Assembly (NCBI GenBank): GCA_919903585.1
Contig: CAKKST010000423.1
Coordinates: 1-12,610, forward strand
Origin: Nitrospiria bacterium
GTDB lineage: Bacteria; Nitrospirota; CAKKRA01; 9FT-COMBO-42-15
DNA: 12,610 bases
Direction: 5' to 3'
The position numbers and the translations under genes are program-made. A model generated the notes under the pieces. The model was not told the DNA's origin. It worked only from the letters and a program-made list of their open reading frames with translations, and made no database searches. Shown here piece after piece: positions 6,539 through 12,610 of this stretch (positions are counted from its first letter, which is position 1; each line of letters opens with the position of its first letter).

Positions 6539-7871
6539 TTTGCTTGCTGAGAAGATGATTAAAGAAAAAGGCATAGCCATTGTCTCTGTTGATAAGGCAG
6601 GATATGCCTTTGATGCAGGAATCCGAGTTGGTGATAAACTAATTTCAATCAATGGACATAAGATATCTGATCCTATTGACTATAAATTCTATCAGGCAGA
6701 TGAAATATTAAAGATTAACATATCACGAGATGACGAAGTAAAGGAATTTATAATAGAAAAAAAAGAGGACGAGGATATCGGCCTTGAACTATCGCCAATG
6801 CGAATCAGGAGGTGCCCTAATAAGTGCATCTTCTGCTTTGTTGACCAGATGCCGGAGGACTGCAGGGAGAGCCTTTATATAAAGGATGAGGATTACCGCT
6901 TCTCTTTTTTATATGGCAGCTACCTGACCCTTACTAATCTTACAAAAAAGGATAAAGAAAGAATATTTGAACAAAGGCTGAGCCCTTTATATATCTCAGT
7001 TCATACAACAGATAATGACCTGCGAAGGGAGATGCTGGGTAATAAAAAGGCGCCGGATATAATAAAAGAAATAGAGGAATTAACTCAGCACAGGATTTAT
7101 CTTCACACACAGATTGTGCTCTGCCCCGGCATAAATGATGAAGATTATCTCAAAAAGAGTATTAATGATCTAAAAAGATTCTATCCATTTGTATCTTCTA
7201 TTGCTGTTGTTCCAGTTGGTCAGACAAGGCACAGGGTAAATAAGTTAAGGCCAGTAGATAAGAATTATGCAAAAAGGGCAATTGAAGGATTAAGTAAAAT
7301 TAAAAAAGAAATAAAAAGGGAATTGGGAGAGGATATATTATTCATTGCCGATGAGTTTTATATAAAGGCAGGGATGGACTTTCCTGAGATAGATGAATAT
7401 GCAGACTTTCCCCAGCTTGAAAATGGCGTCGGTCTTGTGCCGCTTTTTCTTTCTGAGTTTAATGAGGCTTTGTCTAAGATAAATAATCCACCCTCACCCC
7501 CCTTTAGTAAAGTGGGAAAAGGGGGAAATAAAAAAATTTTTACAATAACAGGTGCGTCTTTTGCACCTTATTTAAATGAATGCACTGCTAAATTAAAAAG
7601 AGATGGTTTTGATATTGATGTGGTTACAGTAAAAAATAATTTACTTGGTGAGAGTGTTACTGTTGCAGGCCTGCTCTCTGGCAAGGATATTTTATCTGCA
7701 CTAAGAAAGTATGATAAGGGTATTGTTTTAATCCCCTCAGTCGCCTTAAGAGAGGCAGGGGACAGATTTTTGGACAACATGACACCTGATGAATTAAGAA
7801 GGAAAACAAGGATGGAGATAAAAATCGTAGGGTCTGATGCATGCGGACTTATTGATTCAGTCTTTAATTAA
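6528..7871 (+). CDS. PDZ / radical-SAM-like / DUF512 protein
   Basis: This 447-residue protein belongs to the DUF512 family, a conserved group without an established reaction. A PDZ-like domain (about 14-80, with DAGIRVGDKLISINGHKISD) comes first. Next is the radical-SAM-type Cys motif C96-x3-C100-x2-C103 (CPNKCIFC), then FVDQMP and FRFSFLYGSYLTLTN-like residues (124-138). The DUF512 region contains FIADEFYIKAGMDFP, TITGASFAPYL and VTVKNNLLGESVTVAGLLSG, ending near LIPSVALREAGDRFLDNMTP. A 4Fe-4S cluster and SAM cleavage are inferred from the Cys motif. Residues about 319-334 (NNPPSPPFSKVGKGGN) look like a translated repeat. The ATG at 6528 overlaps the previous gene by 11 bp; an AAGGAG lies just one base before it, unusually close, so TTG 6540 or ATG 6555 are alternatives. 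Aro-pathway linkage is positional only. Confidence 0.9.
   Translation: MENSLLAEKMIKEKGIAIVSVDKAGYAFDAGIRVGDKLISINGHKISDPIDYKFYQADEILKINISRDDEVKEFIIEKKEDEDIGLELSPMRIRRCPNKCIFCFVDQMPEDCRESLYIKDEDYRFSFLYGSYLTLTNLTKKDKERIFEQRLSPLYISVHTTDNDLRREMLGNKKAPDIIKEIEELTQHRIYLHTQIVLCPGINDEDYLKKSINDLKRFYPFVSSIAVVPVGQTRHRVNKLRPVDKNYAKRAIEGLSKIKKEIKRELGEDILFIADEFYIKAGMDFPEIDEYADFPQLENGVGLVPLFLSEFNEALSKINNPPSPPFSKVGKGGNKKIFTITGASFAPYLNECTAKLKRDGFDIDVVTVKNNLLGESVTVAGLLSGKDILSALRKYDKGIVLIPSVALREAGDRFLDNMTPDELRRKTRMEIKIVGSDACGLIDSVFN
7485..7527 (+). repeat. C-rich/G-rich palindromic repeat inside the DUF512 gene
   Basis: A C-rich arm (7488-7502) meets CTTTAGTAAAG (7502-7512), a perfect 11-base palindrome around one G, followed by a G-rich arm ending in GGGGG (7521-7525). 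The whole can fold into an imperfect hairpin. It is translated as NPPSPPFSKVGKGGN. Peptides of this form recur in unrelated proteins of some bacterial groups where a dispersed palindromic element has entered genes; that recollection was not checked here. Confidence 0.7.
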
Positions 7872-7879
7872 AGAAATTT

Positions 7880-8728
7880 ATGAAGATCACTGGCAAAACA
7901 AAAATAGTCGGGATATTTGGTTATCCTGTAAAACATACCCTCTCCCCTCTTATGCACAATGCTGCGTTTTCTGCATTAAGGCTTGATTATTGCTACCTTC
8001 CCTTTGAGGTAAGGCCTGAGAATCTTAAAGAGGCAGTAGAAGGTATACGGGCATTAAATATACGAGGTGTTAATATCACTGTGCCTCATAAAGAGGCAGT
8101 GATGGATTACCTTGATGAGTTGTCTTCTGAGGCAAGGCTGATTGGCGCTGTTAATATAATTGAGAATAGAGATGGCAGGCTCATCGGGTACAATACTGAT
8201 GCAAGGGGATTTATTAAGTCCCTGTTAATGGATGCAAAGACAAAGGTAAAAGGGAAAAGGGTATTAATCCTTGGTGCAGGCGGTGCCGGGAAAGGTGTTG
8301 CTGTAGCCTGTGCTATGGAAAATGCCGCTGCCATTACAATAGCCAACAGGACAGCAGATAAGGCTGAGAGGCTTACTGAATATTTGAAAGGCCAATTTTC
8401 AGAAATACCTTTTTCTGCCATTTCTCTGGAAAAGGATAGGCTCCCAGAGGTGATTGCTGATGCAGATATATTGATAAATGCCACATCTGTAGGTTTAAAA
8501 AGGGGTGAATCATTGCCCGTCTCCTCCAGACACCTACATAAAAATCTGGTTGTATACGATCTGATTTATAATCCCCCTGATACCCCATTCCTGAAAATGG
8601 CGGGAAAGGCAGGTGTAAAAAAGGCAGTAAACGGCCTCGGCATGCTCCTTTATCAGGGCGCCTTATCATTTGAGATATGGATGTGCAAAAGGCCTCCTAT
8701 TGATGTAATGAAAAAAGCGCTTTTTTGA
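7880..8728 (+). CDS. aroE: Shikimate dehydrogenase (NADP+)
   Basis: AroE reduces 3-dehydroshikimate to shikimate with NADPH, the fourth step of the cytoplasmic chorismate pathway. The 282-residue length is normal. The substrate domain shows GYPVKHTLSPLMHNAAF (14-30), NITVPHKEAV (65-74) with catalytic Lys71, and GAVNII then GYNTDARGF (103-111) with catalytic Asp107. The nucleotide-binding loop is GAGGAGKG (132-139), followed by ANRTADKAERL, INATSVGL and VYDLIYNPPDTPFL. The C-terminus NGLGMLLYQGALSFEIW is characteristic. The order of motifs and the Lys/Asp pair make AroE more likely than the quinate/shikimate paralogue YdiB. The ATG lies 8 bp after the DUF512 stop with only a weak AAAGAAA upstream, so it is probably co-transcribed with the two genes before it. 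No other aro gene is in the window. Confidence 0.97.
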   Translation: MKITGKTKIVGIFGYPVKHTLSPLMHNAAFSALRLDYCYLPFEVRPENLKEAVEGIRALNIRGVNITVPHKEAVMDYLDELSSEARLIGAVNIIENRDGRLIGYNTDARGFIKSLLMDAKTKVKGKRVLILGAGGAGKGVAVACAMENAAAITIANRTADKAERLTEYLKGQFSEIPFSAISLEKDRLPEVIADADILINATSVGLKRGESLPVSSRHLHKNLVVYDLIYNPPDTPFLKMAGKAGVKKAVNGLGMLLYQGALSFEIWMCKRPPIDVMKKALF

Positions 8729-8757
8729 CATTATTTTGACTCCACATGATTTTTTTG

Positions 8758-8786
8758 TAGACAATCCTTTTAAAGAAGTGTATCAT
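8758..8786 (+). promoter_or_regulatory. Candidate promoter of the Cys-cluster gene
   Basis: TAGACA (8758-8763) and TATCAT (8781-8786) are separated by 17 bases, each with one mismatch to the sigma-70 consensus. The box pair sits in the 138-bp gap after aroE and suggests the small downstream gene can be transcribed separately. The predicted leader would be about 70 bases, unlike the two leaderless-looking promoters near 5400-5490. Confidence 0.5.
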
Positions 8787-8866
8787 ATAAAGGTTTTTGT
8801 AATCCGAATCCTTAGTTTGTGGGCTGTAGCAGTAACAGAAAATTTGTAACATGGGGTTTATTGAAG

Positions 8867-9190
8867 GTGGATTATAAGACTCAAATTAAAGATCTAAAAT
8901 ATCCTACAGGCATCTACACAAAACTCAAGAACAAGGTCAGACGGTTTATTATATGCAACTTCAATGAGGGATATGCCAAGCAGCAGGAGGCAAAGCGTAG
9001 GGGTTACTGCCTTCAATGCGGAAAATGCTGCAACCTTGTCTATCGCTGTCCGTTTTTAAAGGGTTCGGGAGAGAATATCTGGTGCCAGATATACCACAAT
9101 GGCAGGCCAATGCAGTGCATTGCCTTTCCTTTAAATGAAAAAGACCTTGCAGATGTAAACTATGAATGCGGCTACTACTTTGAAAAATAG
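8867..9190 (+). CDS. Small YkgJ-like Cys-cluster protein
   Basis: This is a small protein (107 residues from the GTG at 8867) with a dense Cys pattern typical of the YkgJ/CxxCxxCC family, predicted to chelate Zn or Fe. The core is YCLQCGKCC, then RCPF, WCQIY, RPMQCIAFP and YECGYYF: eight Cys in all (48, 51, 54, 55, 61, 73, 84, 101). No signal peptide or membrane segment is seen, so it is probably cytoplasmic; its biochemical role is unknown. The start is uncertain. GTG 8867 gives a natural N-terminus (MDYKTQIK), TTG 8861 has GGGG four bases upstream, and the longest frame begins at GTG 8819, right after an in-frame stop and without a ribosome site. The 3' end overlaps the convergent transglycosylase gene by 16 bp (9175-9190), so both C-termini are coded by shared DNA. 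Confidence 0.75.
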   Translation: MDYKTQIKDLKYPTGIYTKLKNKVRRFIICNFNEGYAKQQEAKRRGYCLQCGKCCNLVYRCPFLKGSGENIWCQIYHNGRPMQCIAFPLNEKDLADVNYECGYYFEK

Positions 9191-10122
9191 CCCCCTTTAA
9201 TATCCAGCCCAAAAAATGGCGCATTCCTCTCAAGAGAATTAAAATAGGCCGGGCTCTGATTATAAAAGGCGATCGCCTTTTTAATCCTCGCAAAATCACC
9301 CTTCTTATATCCATAACGTTTCAGATAATAGGCAGCGGTATGCGCAGCATCTTCCATATCCCATGGATTTGACAGGCCGTCGCCGTTCCCATCCTGACCA
9401 TATACAAGCCATGTACTGGGCATAAACTGAAAAGGCCCCATCTCCCCATGTTTAGCGCCTGACTGTTTTTTGCAGTCATGGCCATTTTTTTTGCATATCT
9501 GTAAAAAGGCTGCCCTCTCCTTCTTTTTCCATCCCTTGGTCTCTTCTGAATCATTCTTTTTTATTTTGTATACATCCAGTATCCTGTATTCACCGAGATT
9601 CCTGCCCATAGATGATTCCTGAAACCAGAGGAACTCTATCACTTCCGCATCCACATTATATTTACTTTCTGCCAGTTCAAAGAGTTTATAGGGATTTGGG
9701 GTTGAATCATTTAAACTCAGGGTGTCTGATGTATAGATGCTATCTAAATTATTTCTATTTGAGAGGCTTCCTGAAACCTCTGAGATGTCGCCATAATCAA
9801 TATATAAGAAGGTTAATATTGCAAGAGCAAAAAAGGCGCCTGTCATTAATAATTTTGAAAAGACCTTTACCTTTTTCTGAGGTGATGGGTCAGTTAGATT
9901 GTATTGATTAGCGACAGCAGAAAACTGCCTTCTCGCAGCAGATGATTCAAGAGACTTCTTTGCATAATATCTTATATATGGCTTCTCGCCTTCATTACCT
10001 GCAAGGGATAATAGTATCTCCTTTGCCTTTTCGTCAGCAATCTTATTTAAGGCTTCTATTGCCCTTACCTTGTTTCCAATATGTCTGCTCTCTAATGCCC
10101 TGAGGCACTCTTTAATAGTCAT
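9175..10122 (-). CDS. HEAT-like/TM/MltB-type lytic murein transglycosylase
   Basis: This 315-residue protein has an unusual layout. Residues 1-60 are a charged helical region resembling one or two HEAT repeats (KVRAIEALNKIADEKAKEILLSLA). A basic stretch (QKKVKVFSK) precedes one membrane helix (about 90-108). A low-complexity linker follows, then a lytic transglycosylase domain from about 148. FLWFQESSMGRN (164-175) supplies the likely catalytic Glu169. GEMGPFQFMPSTW (226-238), DGNGDGLSNPWDMEDAAHTAAYYL and AIAFYNQSPAYF are MltB/Slt family marks. By the positive-inside rule the HEAT part is cytoplasmic and the enzyme periplasmic, cleaving MurNAc-GlcNAc bonds with anhydro-product formation. The start at 10122 is preferred over ATG 10149 because AAAGAGG lies five bases upstream; the earlier ATG has only CTGGA. 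I found no convincing promoter upstream. Confidence 0.88.
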   Translation of the reverse strand: MTIKECLRALESRHIGNKVRAIEALNKIADEKAKEILLSLAGNEGEKPYIRYYAKKSLESSAARRQFSAVANQYNLTDPSPQKKVKVFSKLLMTGAFFALAILTFLYIDYGDISEVSGSLSNRNNLDSIYTSDTLSLNDSTPNPYKLFELAESKYNVDAEVIEFLWFQESSMGRNLGEYRILDVYKIKKNDSEETKGWKKKERAAFLQICKKNGHDCKKQSGAKHGEMGPFQFMPSTWLVYGQDGNGDGLSNPWDMEDAAHTAAYYLKRYGYKKGDFARIKKAIAFYNQSPAYFNSLERNAPFFGLDIKGGYFSK

Positions 10123-10127
10123 TGAAA

Positions 10128-10134
10128 CCTCTTT
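10128..10134 (-). promoter_or_regulatory. Shine-Dalgarno site of the transglycosylase gene
   Basis: The coding strand reads AAAGAGG, ending five bases before ATG 10122. This decides the start against the in-frame ATG 27 bases upstream at 10149, which lacks a good site. Confidence 0.65.
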
Positions 10135-10279
10135 ATCTGCAATTTCCATTCCAGTATAAGGGCATAAAAACCCCTTAAAAATTTATTACTTAAACAATGG
10201 TATTGCAAAATAGTCACACTTTTTTTAACAAAAATTAATACCAATCATGACAAATTTTGTAAATAAACACTATTTCTAT

Positions 10280-10448
10280 TGTCCTGTCCGTAACAGTTCT
10301 TTACACTTTTTGGTATGTCATTCCCGCAGCGTTTTTGAGCGGGAATCCAGAAAAGGAATTAGATTCCCGTTTTCACGGGAAACCCTGGATTCCTGTCAGA
10401 GGCATACAGGAATGACAAAAAGCGTAAAACTATTTATGAGACAGGACA
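10280..10448. mobile_element. MITE-like palindromic element with terminal inverted repeats
   Basis: The 169-bp element begins TGTCCTGTC (10280-10288) and ends GACAGGACA (10440-10448), perfect 9-bp inverted ends. Similarity continues inward imperfectly, including CTTTTTG and TCATTCC, for about 70 bp. CTAT stands directly outside both ends (10276-10279 and 10449-10452), consistent with a 4-bp target duplication. Inside are three hairpins: TTCCCGC/GCGGGAA (10321-10327/10339-10345), TTCCCGT/ACGGGAA (10364-10370/10375-10381) and ATTCCTGT/ACAGGAAT (10389-10396/10406-10413). It has no coding capacity, so mobility would need a transposase elsewhere. It ends 38 bp past the rel stop, so its hairpins may act as a rel terminator or 3' stabiliser. 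The parent IS family is not recognised. Confidence 0.78.
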
Positions 10449-10486
10449 CTATGAGTACTTTCTTGTGCCACAATTTTAAATTTATA

Positions 10487-12610
10487 TTATCCCCTTCTTA
10501 CCCTTCTGGCGTTCAGGACGCCCTCTACCTGCTGGATTTTCTCAATTACCTTTTTTAGATGTTCAAGGTCATTTATGTCAACAACAAAATCCAGCACAGC
10601 CTTCTTATCCTCCCTCGTTGTCGCCTCTGCGTGGCTTATGTTTGCATCTGATGTTGTTATTGCTGAAGAGACATTTGCAAGGAGCCCTGGCTTGTCCAGC
10701 GTAAGCACACTTATCTCCACAGGATGGGCTTGCTTCTCTGTCACATCCCACTCTACATCAATCATCCTGTCCCTGTTATAGTCAAGCTGGTCCATGTTCG
10801 GGCAGTCTTTTGTATGAATAGAAAGCCCCCTGCCCCTCGTTATAAAACCGATTATCCTGTCACCCGGCACAGGATTACAGCATTTTGAGAATTGAACAAG
10901 GATATCATCAATCCCCTTTATCTTAACACCTACCTTTGCTGATTTTGGACGCTTTTTGCTGACCTCCTTCTCCTGCACAACCTTTTCAGGTGAAAAAATA
11001 TTCACCGCCTGATGCGCCGATACCTTGCCATAACCTATAGCCACAATTAATTCATCAATATTTGGCACATTGAATTGTTTAAGCGCCTCTGCTAATTTTG
11101 GATGCCTTTGCAATTCATTCTGATTAAGGTTGTGCCTCTTCAGCTCCCTTTCAAAGATATTCTTGCCTATTTCAAAACTCCTCCGCCTCTCTTCAACCTT
11201 GATCCACTGTTTTATCCGAGACTTTGCCCTTTGCGTCTTAACAATCTTCAGCCAGTCCCTGTGCGGCATGTGTTTTGGGTCTGTCATTATCGCAACAGCA
11301 TCCCCGCTTCTCAACTGATACCTTAGCGGAACAATCTTGCCATTAATCTTTGAGCCAACACACTGATTGCCGATATCAGAATGGATGCTGTAGGCAAAAT
11401 CAATCGGCGTAGAGCCCTTGGGAAGCTCCCTGATATCCCCCTTTGGTGTAAAAACATAGACCACATCAGCAAACATGTCCACTTTAAAGAAATCAAGAAA
11501 CTCCATGCTGTCCTTTGTATCCTGCTGCCATTCCACAAGCTGCCTGAGCCAGTCAAACACCATCCTGTCTCTTTCATCAATCTGCCCCTTCTCCTTATAT
11601 TTCCAGTGTGCCGCAATACCTTCCTCTGCGATCTTATTCATCTCCTCTGTCCGTATCTGAAATTCTACCCTCTCGCCCCTCAGGCATATAACCGTTGTGT
11701 GAAGGGATTGATATAAATTTGATTTCGGGACACCGATGTAGTCCTTAAATTTTCCAGGCACAGGCGACCATAGTGAGTGGATTACGCCAAGGATGCCATA
11801 GCAGTTGAATTTTGAGTCTGCAATTATCCTTATTCCGGCAAGGTCATACACCTCATCAAAGGGGATCCCCTGCTTCTGCATTTTCTGATAGATGCTGTAA
11901 AAATGCTTTGACCTGCCCTGAACATCTGCCTTAAATCCATGTTCAGCAAGGCTCCTTTTTACAATCTCTATAACCTCATTTATATATTTTTCCCTTTCAT
12001 CCTTCTTCTTTTCAACCCTGTCCCCCAGATCAAAATATACATCAGGCCTCAAATATCTCAGGCATAGGTCCTCAAGCTCTGCCTTGATCCAGCCGATACC
12101 AAGCCTGTTTGCAAGTGTGGCATAGATATCAAGCGTCTCCTGAGCAATCCACTGCTGTTTTTCAGGTGTATGATGCTGCAATGTCCGCATATTATGAAGC
12201 CTGTCAGCAAGTTTTATTAGGATAACCCTTATGTCCTTTGACATGGAAAGTATCATCTTTCTGAAATTCTCAGCCTGCCTTTCCTCCTTGGTCTTAAAGA
12301 CAATCTTTCCTATGTTGGTAACCCCATCCACAAGCTGTGCAACAGTCGGGCCAAATTCCTTGGATATTTCCTCAATACTAATCTTGGAATCCTCTGCTGT
12401 ATCGTGCAGAAGGCCTGCAGCAATAGAAGGGCTGTCAAGCTTAAGTATAGTAAGTATCTTTGCCACCTCTATCGGGTGGGTAAGATACGGCTCACCTGAA
12501 TGACGCACCTGTCCTGTATGGGCCTTTGAAGAAAAATTATATGCCTTTCTTACAATCTCAACATCGGCCTTGGAATTATAAGATAGGATATCATTAATTA
12601 TGTCTTCTAT
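10487..12610 (-). CDS. rel: Bifunctional (p)ppGpp synthetase/hydrolase (Rel/SpoT), 5' end cut by right edge
   Basis: This long RelA/SpoT homologue makes and degrades the alarmone (p)ppGpp from GTP/GDP and ATP, setting the stringent response. The frame is open to the right edge (707 codons visible), so only about 10-20 residues are probably missing. The GTG at 12508 is an internal Val of the conserved GQVRHSGEPYLTHP segment and not the start. In visible-fragment numbering, the hydrolase domain has His45, the HD pair 69-70 (LLHDTAED) and ADRLHN (135-140), so it looks active. The synthetase domain has RSKHFYSIYQKM (233-244), YDLAGIRII, PKSNLYQSLHT and EFQIRTEEM. The TGS domain spans about 382-444, the zinc-finger-like region contains CCNPVPGD (577-584), and an ACT domain starts near 632. 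Intact hydrolase and synthetase motifs favour a bifunctional Rel. The MITE-like element lies just downstream. Confidence 0.96.
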   Translation of the reverse strand: MEDIINDILSYNSKADVEIVRKAYNFSSKAHTGQVRHSGEPYLTHPIEVAKILTILKLDSPSIAAGLLHDTAEDSKISIEEISKEFGPTVAQLVDGVTNIGKIVFKTKEERQAENFRKMILSMSKDIRVILIKLADRLHNMRTLQHHTPEKQQWIAQETLDIYATLANRLGIGWIKAELEDLCLRYLRPDVYFDLGDRVEKKKDEREKYINEVIEIVKRSLAEHGFKADVQGRSKHFYSIYQKMQKQGIPFDEVYDLAGIRIIADSKFNCYGILGVIHSLWSPVPGKFKDYIGVPKSNLYQSLHTTVICLRGERVEFQIRTEEMNKIAEEGIAAHWKYKEKGQIDERDRMVFDWLRQLVEWQQDTKDSMEFLDFFKVDMFADVVYVFTPKGDIRELPKGSTPIDFAYSIHSDIGNQCVGSKINGKIVPLRYQLRSGDAVAIMTDPKHMPHRDWLKIVKTQRAKSRIKQWIKVEERRRSFEIGKNIFERELKRHNLNQNELQRHPKLAEALKQFNVPNIDELIVAIGYGKVSAHQAVNIFSPEKVVQEKEVSKKRPKSAKVGVKIKGIDDILVQFSKCCNPVPGDRIIGFITRGRGLSIHTKDCPNMDQLDYNRDRMIDVEWDVTEKQAHPVEISVLTLDKPGLLANVSSAITTSDANISHAEATTREDKKAVLDFVVDINDLEHLKKVIEKIQQVEGVLNARRVRRG

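Larger units (their letters stand above)
10123..10486. other. Gene-free region between transglycosylase and rel
   Basis: This 364-bp AT-rich gap lies upstream of the transglycosylase gene and downstream of rel. It holds the transglycosylase ribosome site and the MITE-like element at 10280-10448. In the remaining 10135-10279 I see only AT-rich DNA with no clear promoter: the best pair on the minus strand, TTGCAA then TAAATT, has two mismatches in each box. No simple terminator for rel is seen apart from hairpins in the MITE-like element. Confidence 0.7.

Noticed and set aside
8711..8726. Perfect palindrome AAAAAAGCGCTTTTTT at the aroE 3' end as a terminator
   Set aside because: There is no loop and the stem is almost all A-T. 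It codes for the last residues of AroE (KKALF) and is better explained as coding sequence.
10463..10473. TTGTG/CACAA near the rel stop as a terminator
   Set aside because: A 5-bp stem with a single-base loop is not stable, and the following T run is broken by A residues.
10247..10558. Plus-strand open frame across the MITE-like element
   Set aside because: It spans palindromic repeat DNA and the antisense of rel and has no domain-like sequence.
11102..11716. Several short open frames antisense or out of frame within rel
   Set aside because: All lie inside strongly conserved rel sequence, have no ribosome sites worth noting and encode unrecognisable peptides.
12506..12508. GTG at 12508 as the rel start codon
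   Set aside because: The upstream codons continue the same frame to the window edge and encode the conserved KAHTGQ before VRHSGEPYL, so this GTG is an internal valine.
1..12610. CRISPR arrays, tRNA or rRNA genes, phage or defence genes, toxin-antitoxin pairs
   Set aside because: I looked on both strands and saw no regularly spaced repeats, no tRNA-like cloverleaf and no proteins of these classes. The repeats present are a 28-bp heptamer array, a coding palindrome and one MITE-like element.

Overview
The window comes from a Gram-negative bacterium with a fairly low-GC genome (roughly 40% by eye). An RfaQ-like heptosyltransferase implies a lipopolysaccharide core, and a MltB-type murein hydrolase implies a periplasm. 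Protein style (many AGG and ATA codons) and the repeat families, including peptides of the NPPSPPFSKxGKGG type, remind me of uncultured Nitrospirota or Desulfobacterota relatives. That placement is an impression and has not been tested.

Layout. Positions 1-5386 hold a minus-strand cluster read lepA, lepB, rfaQ-like heptosyltransferase, GT4 glycosyltransferase, asnB (cut by the left edge). Its junctions are 21 bp, a GTGA overlap, an ATGA overlap and 9 bp, so it looks like one operon joining translation, protein export and surface-glycan assembly. A compact divergent promoter region (about 5387-5491) separates it from a plus-strand set: an AI-2E family membrane protein, a PDZ/radical-SAM/DUF512 protein, and aroE. 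A small Cys-cluster (YkgJ-like) gene follows with its own candidate promoter. It converges on, and overlaps by 16 bp, a minus-strand gene joining a HEAT-like region, one membrane helix and a MltB-type lytic transglycosylase domain. A 364-bp gene-free stretch then carries a 169-bp MITE-like element. The right end is the bifunctional (p)ppGpp synthetase/hydrolase Rel, minus strand, open through the right edge.

Most genes are housekeeping. I see no defence, secretion, phage or biosynthetic system and no clear novel system. The best leads are these: (1) back-to-back near-consensus promoters at 5398-5484 so close to the lepA and AI-2E start codons that both mRNAs should be leaderless or nearly so; (2) two repeat-derived peptide insertions kept in frame inside conserved enzymes, a GGGGCAA heptamer array in the heptosyltransferase and a C/G-rich palindromic element in the DUF512 protein; (3) the MITE-like element just 3' of rel; (4) the HEAT-TM-MltB architecture.
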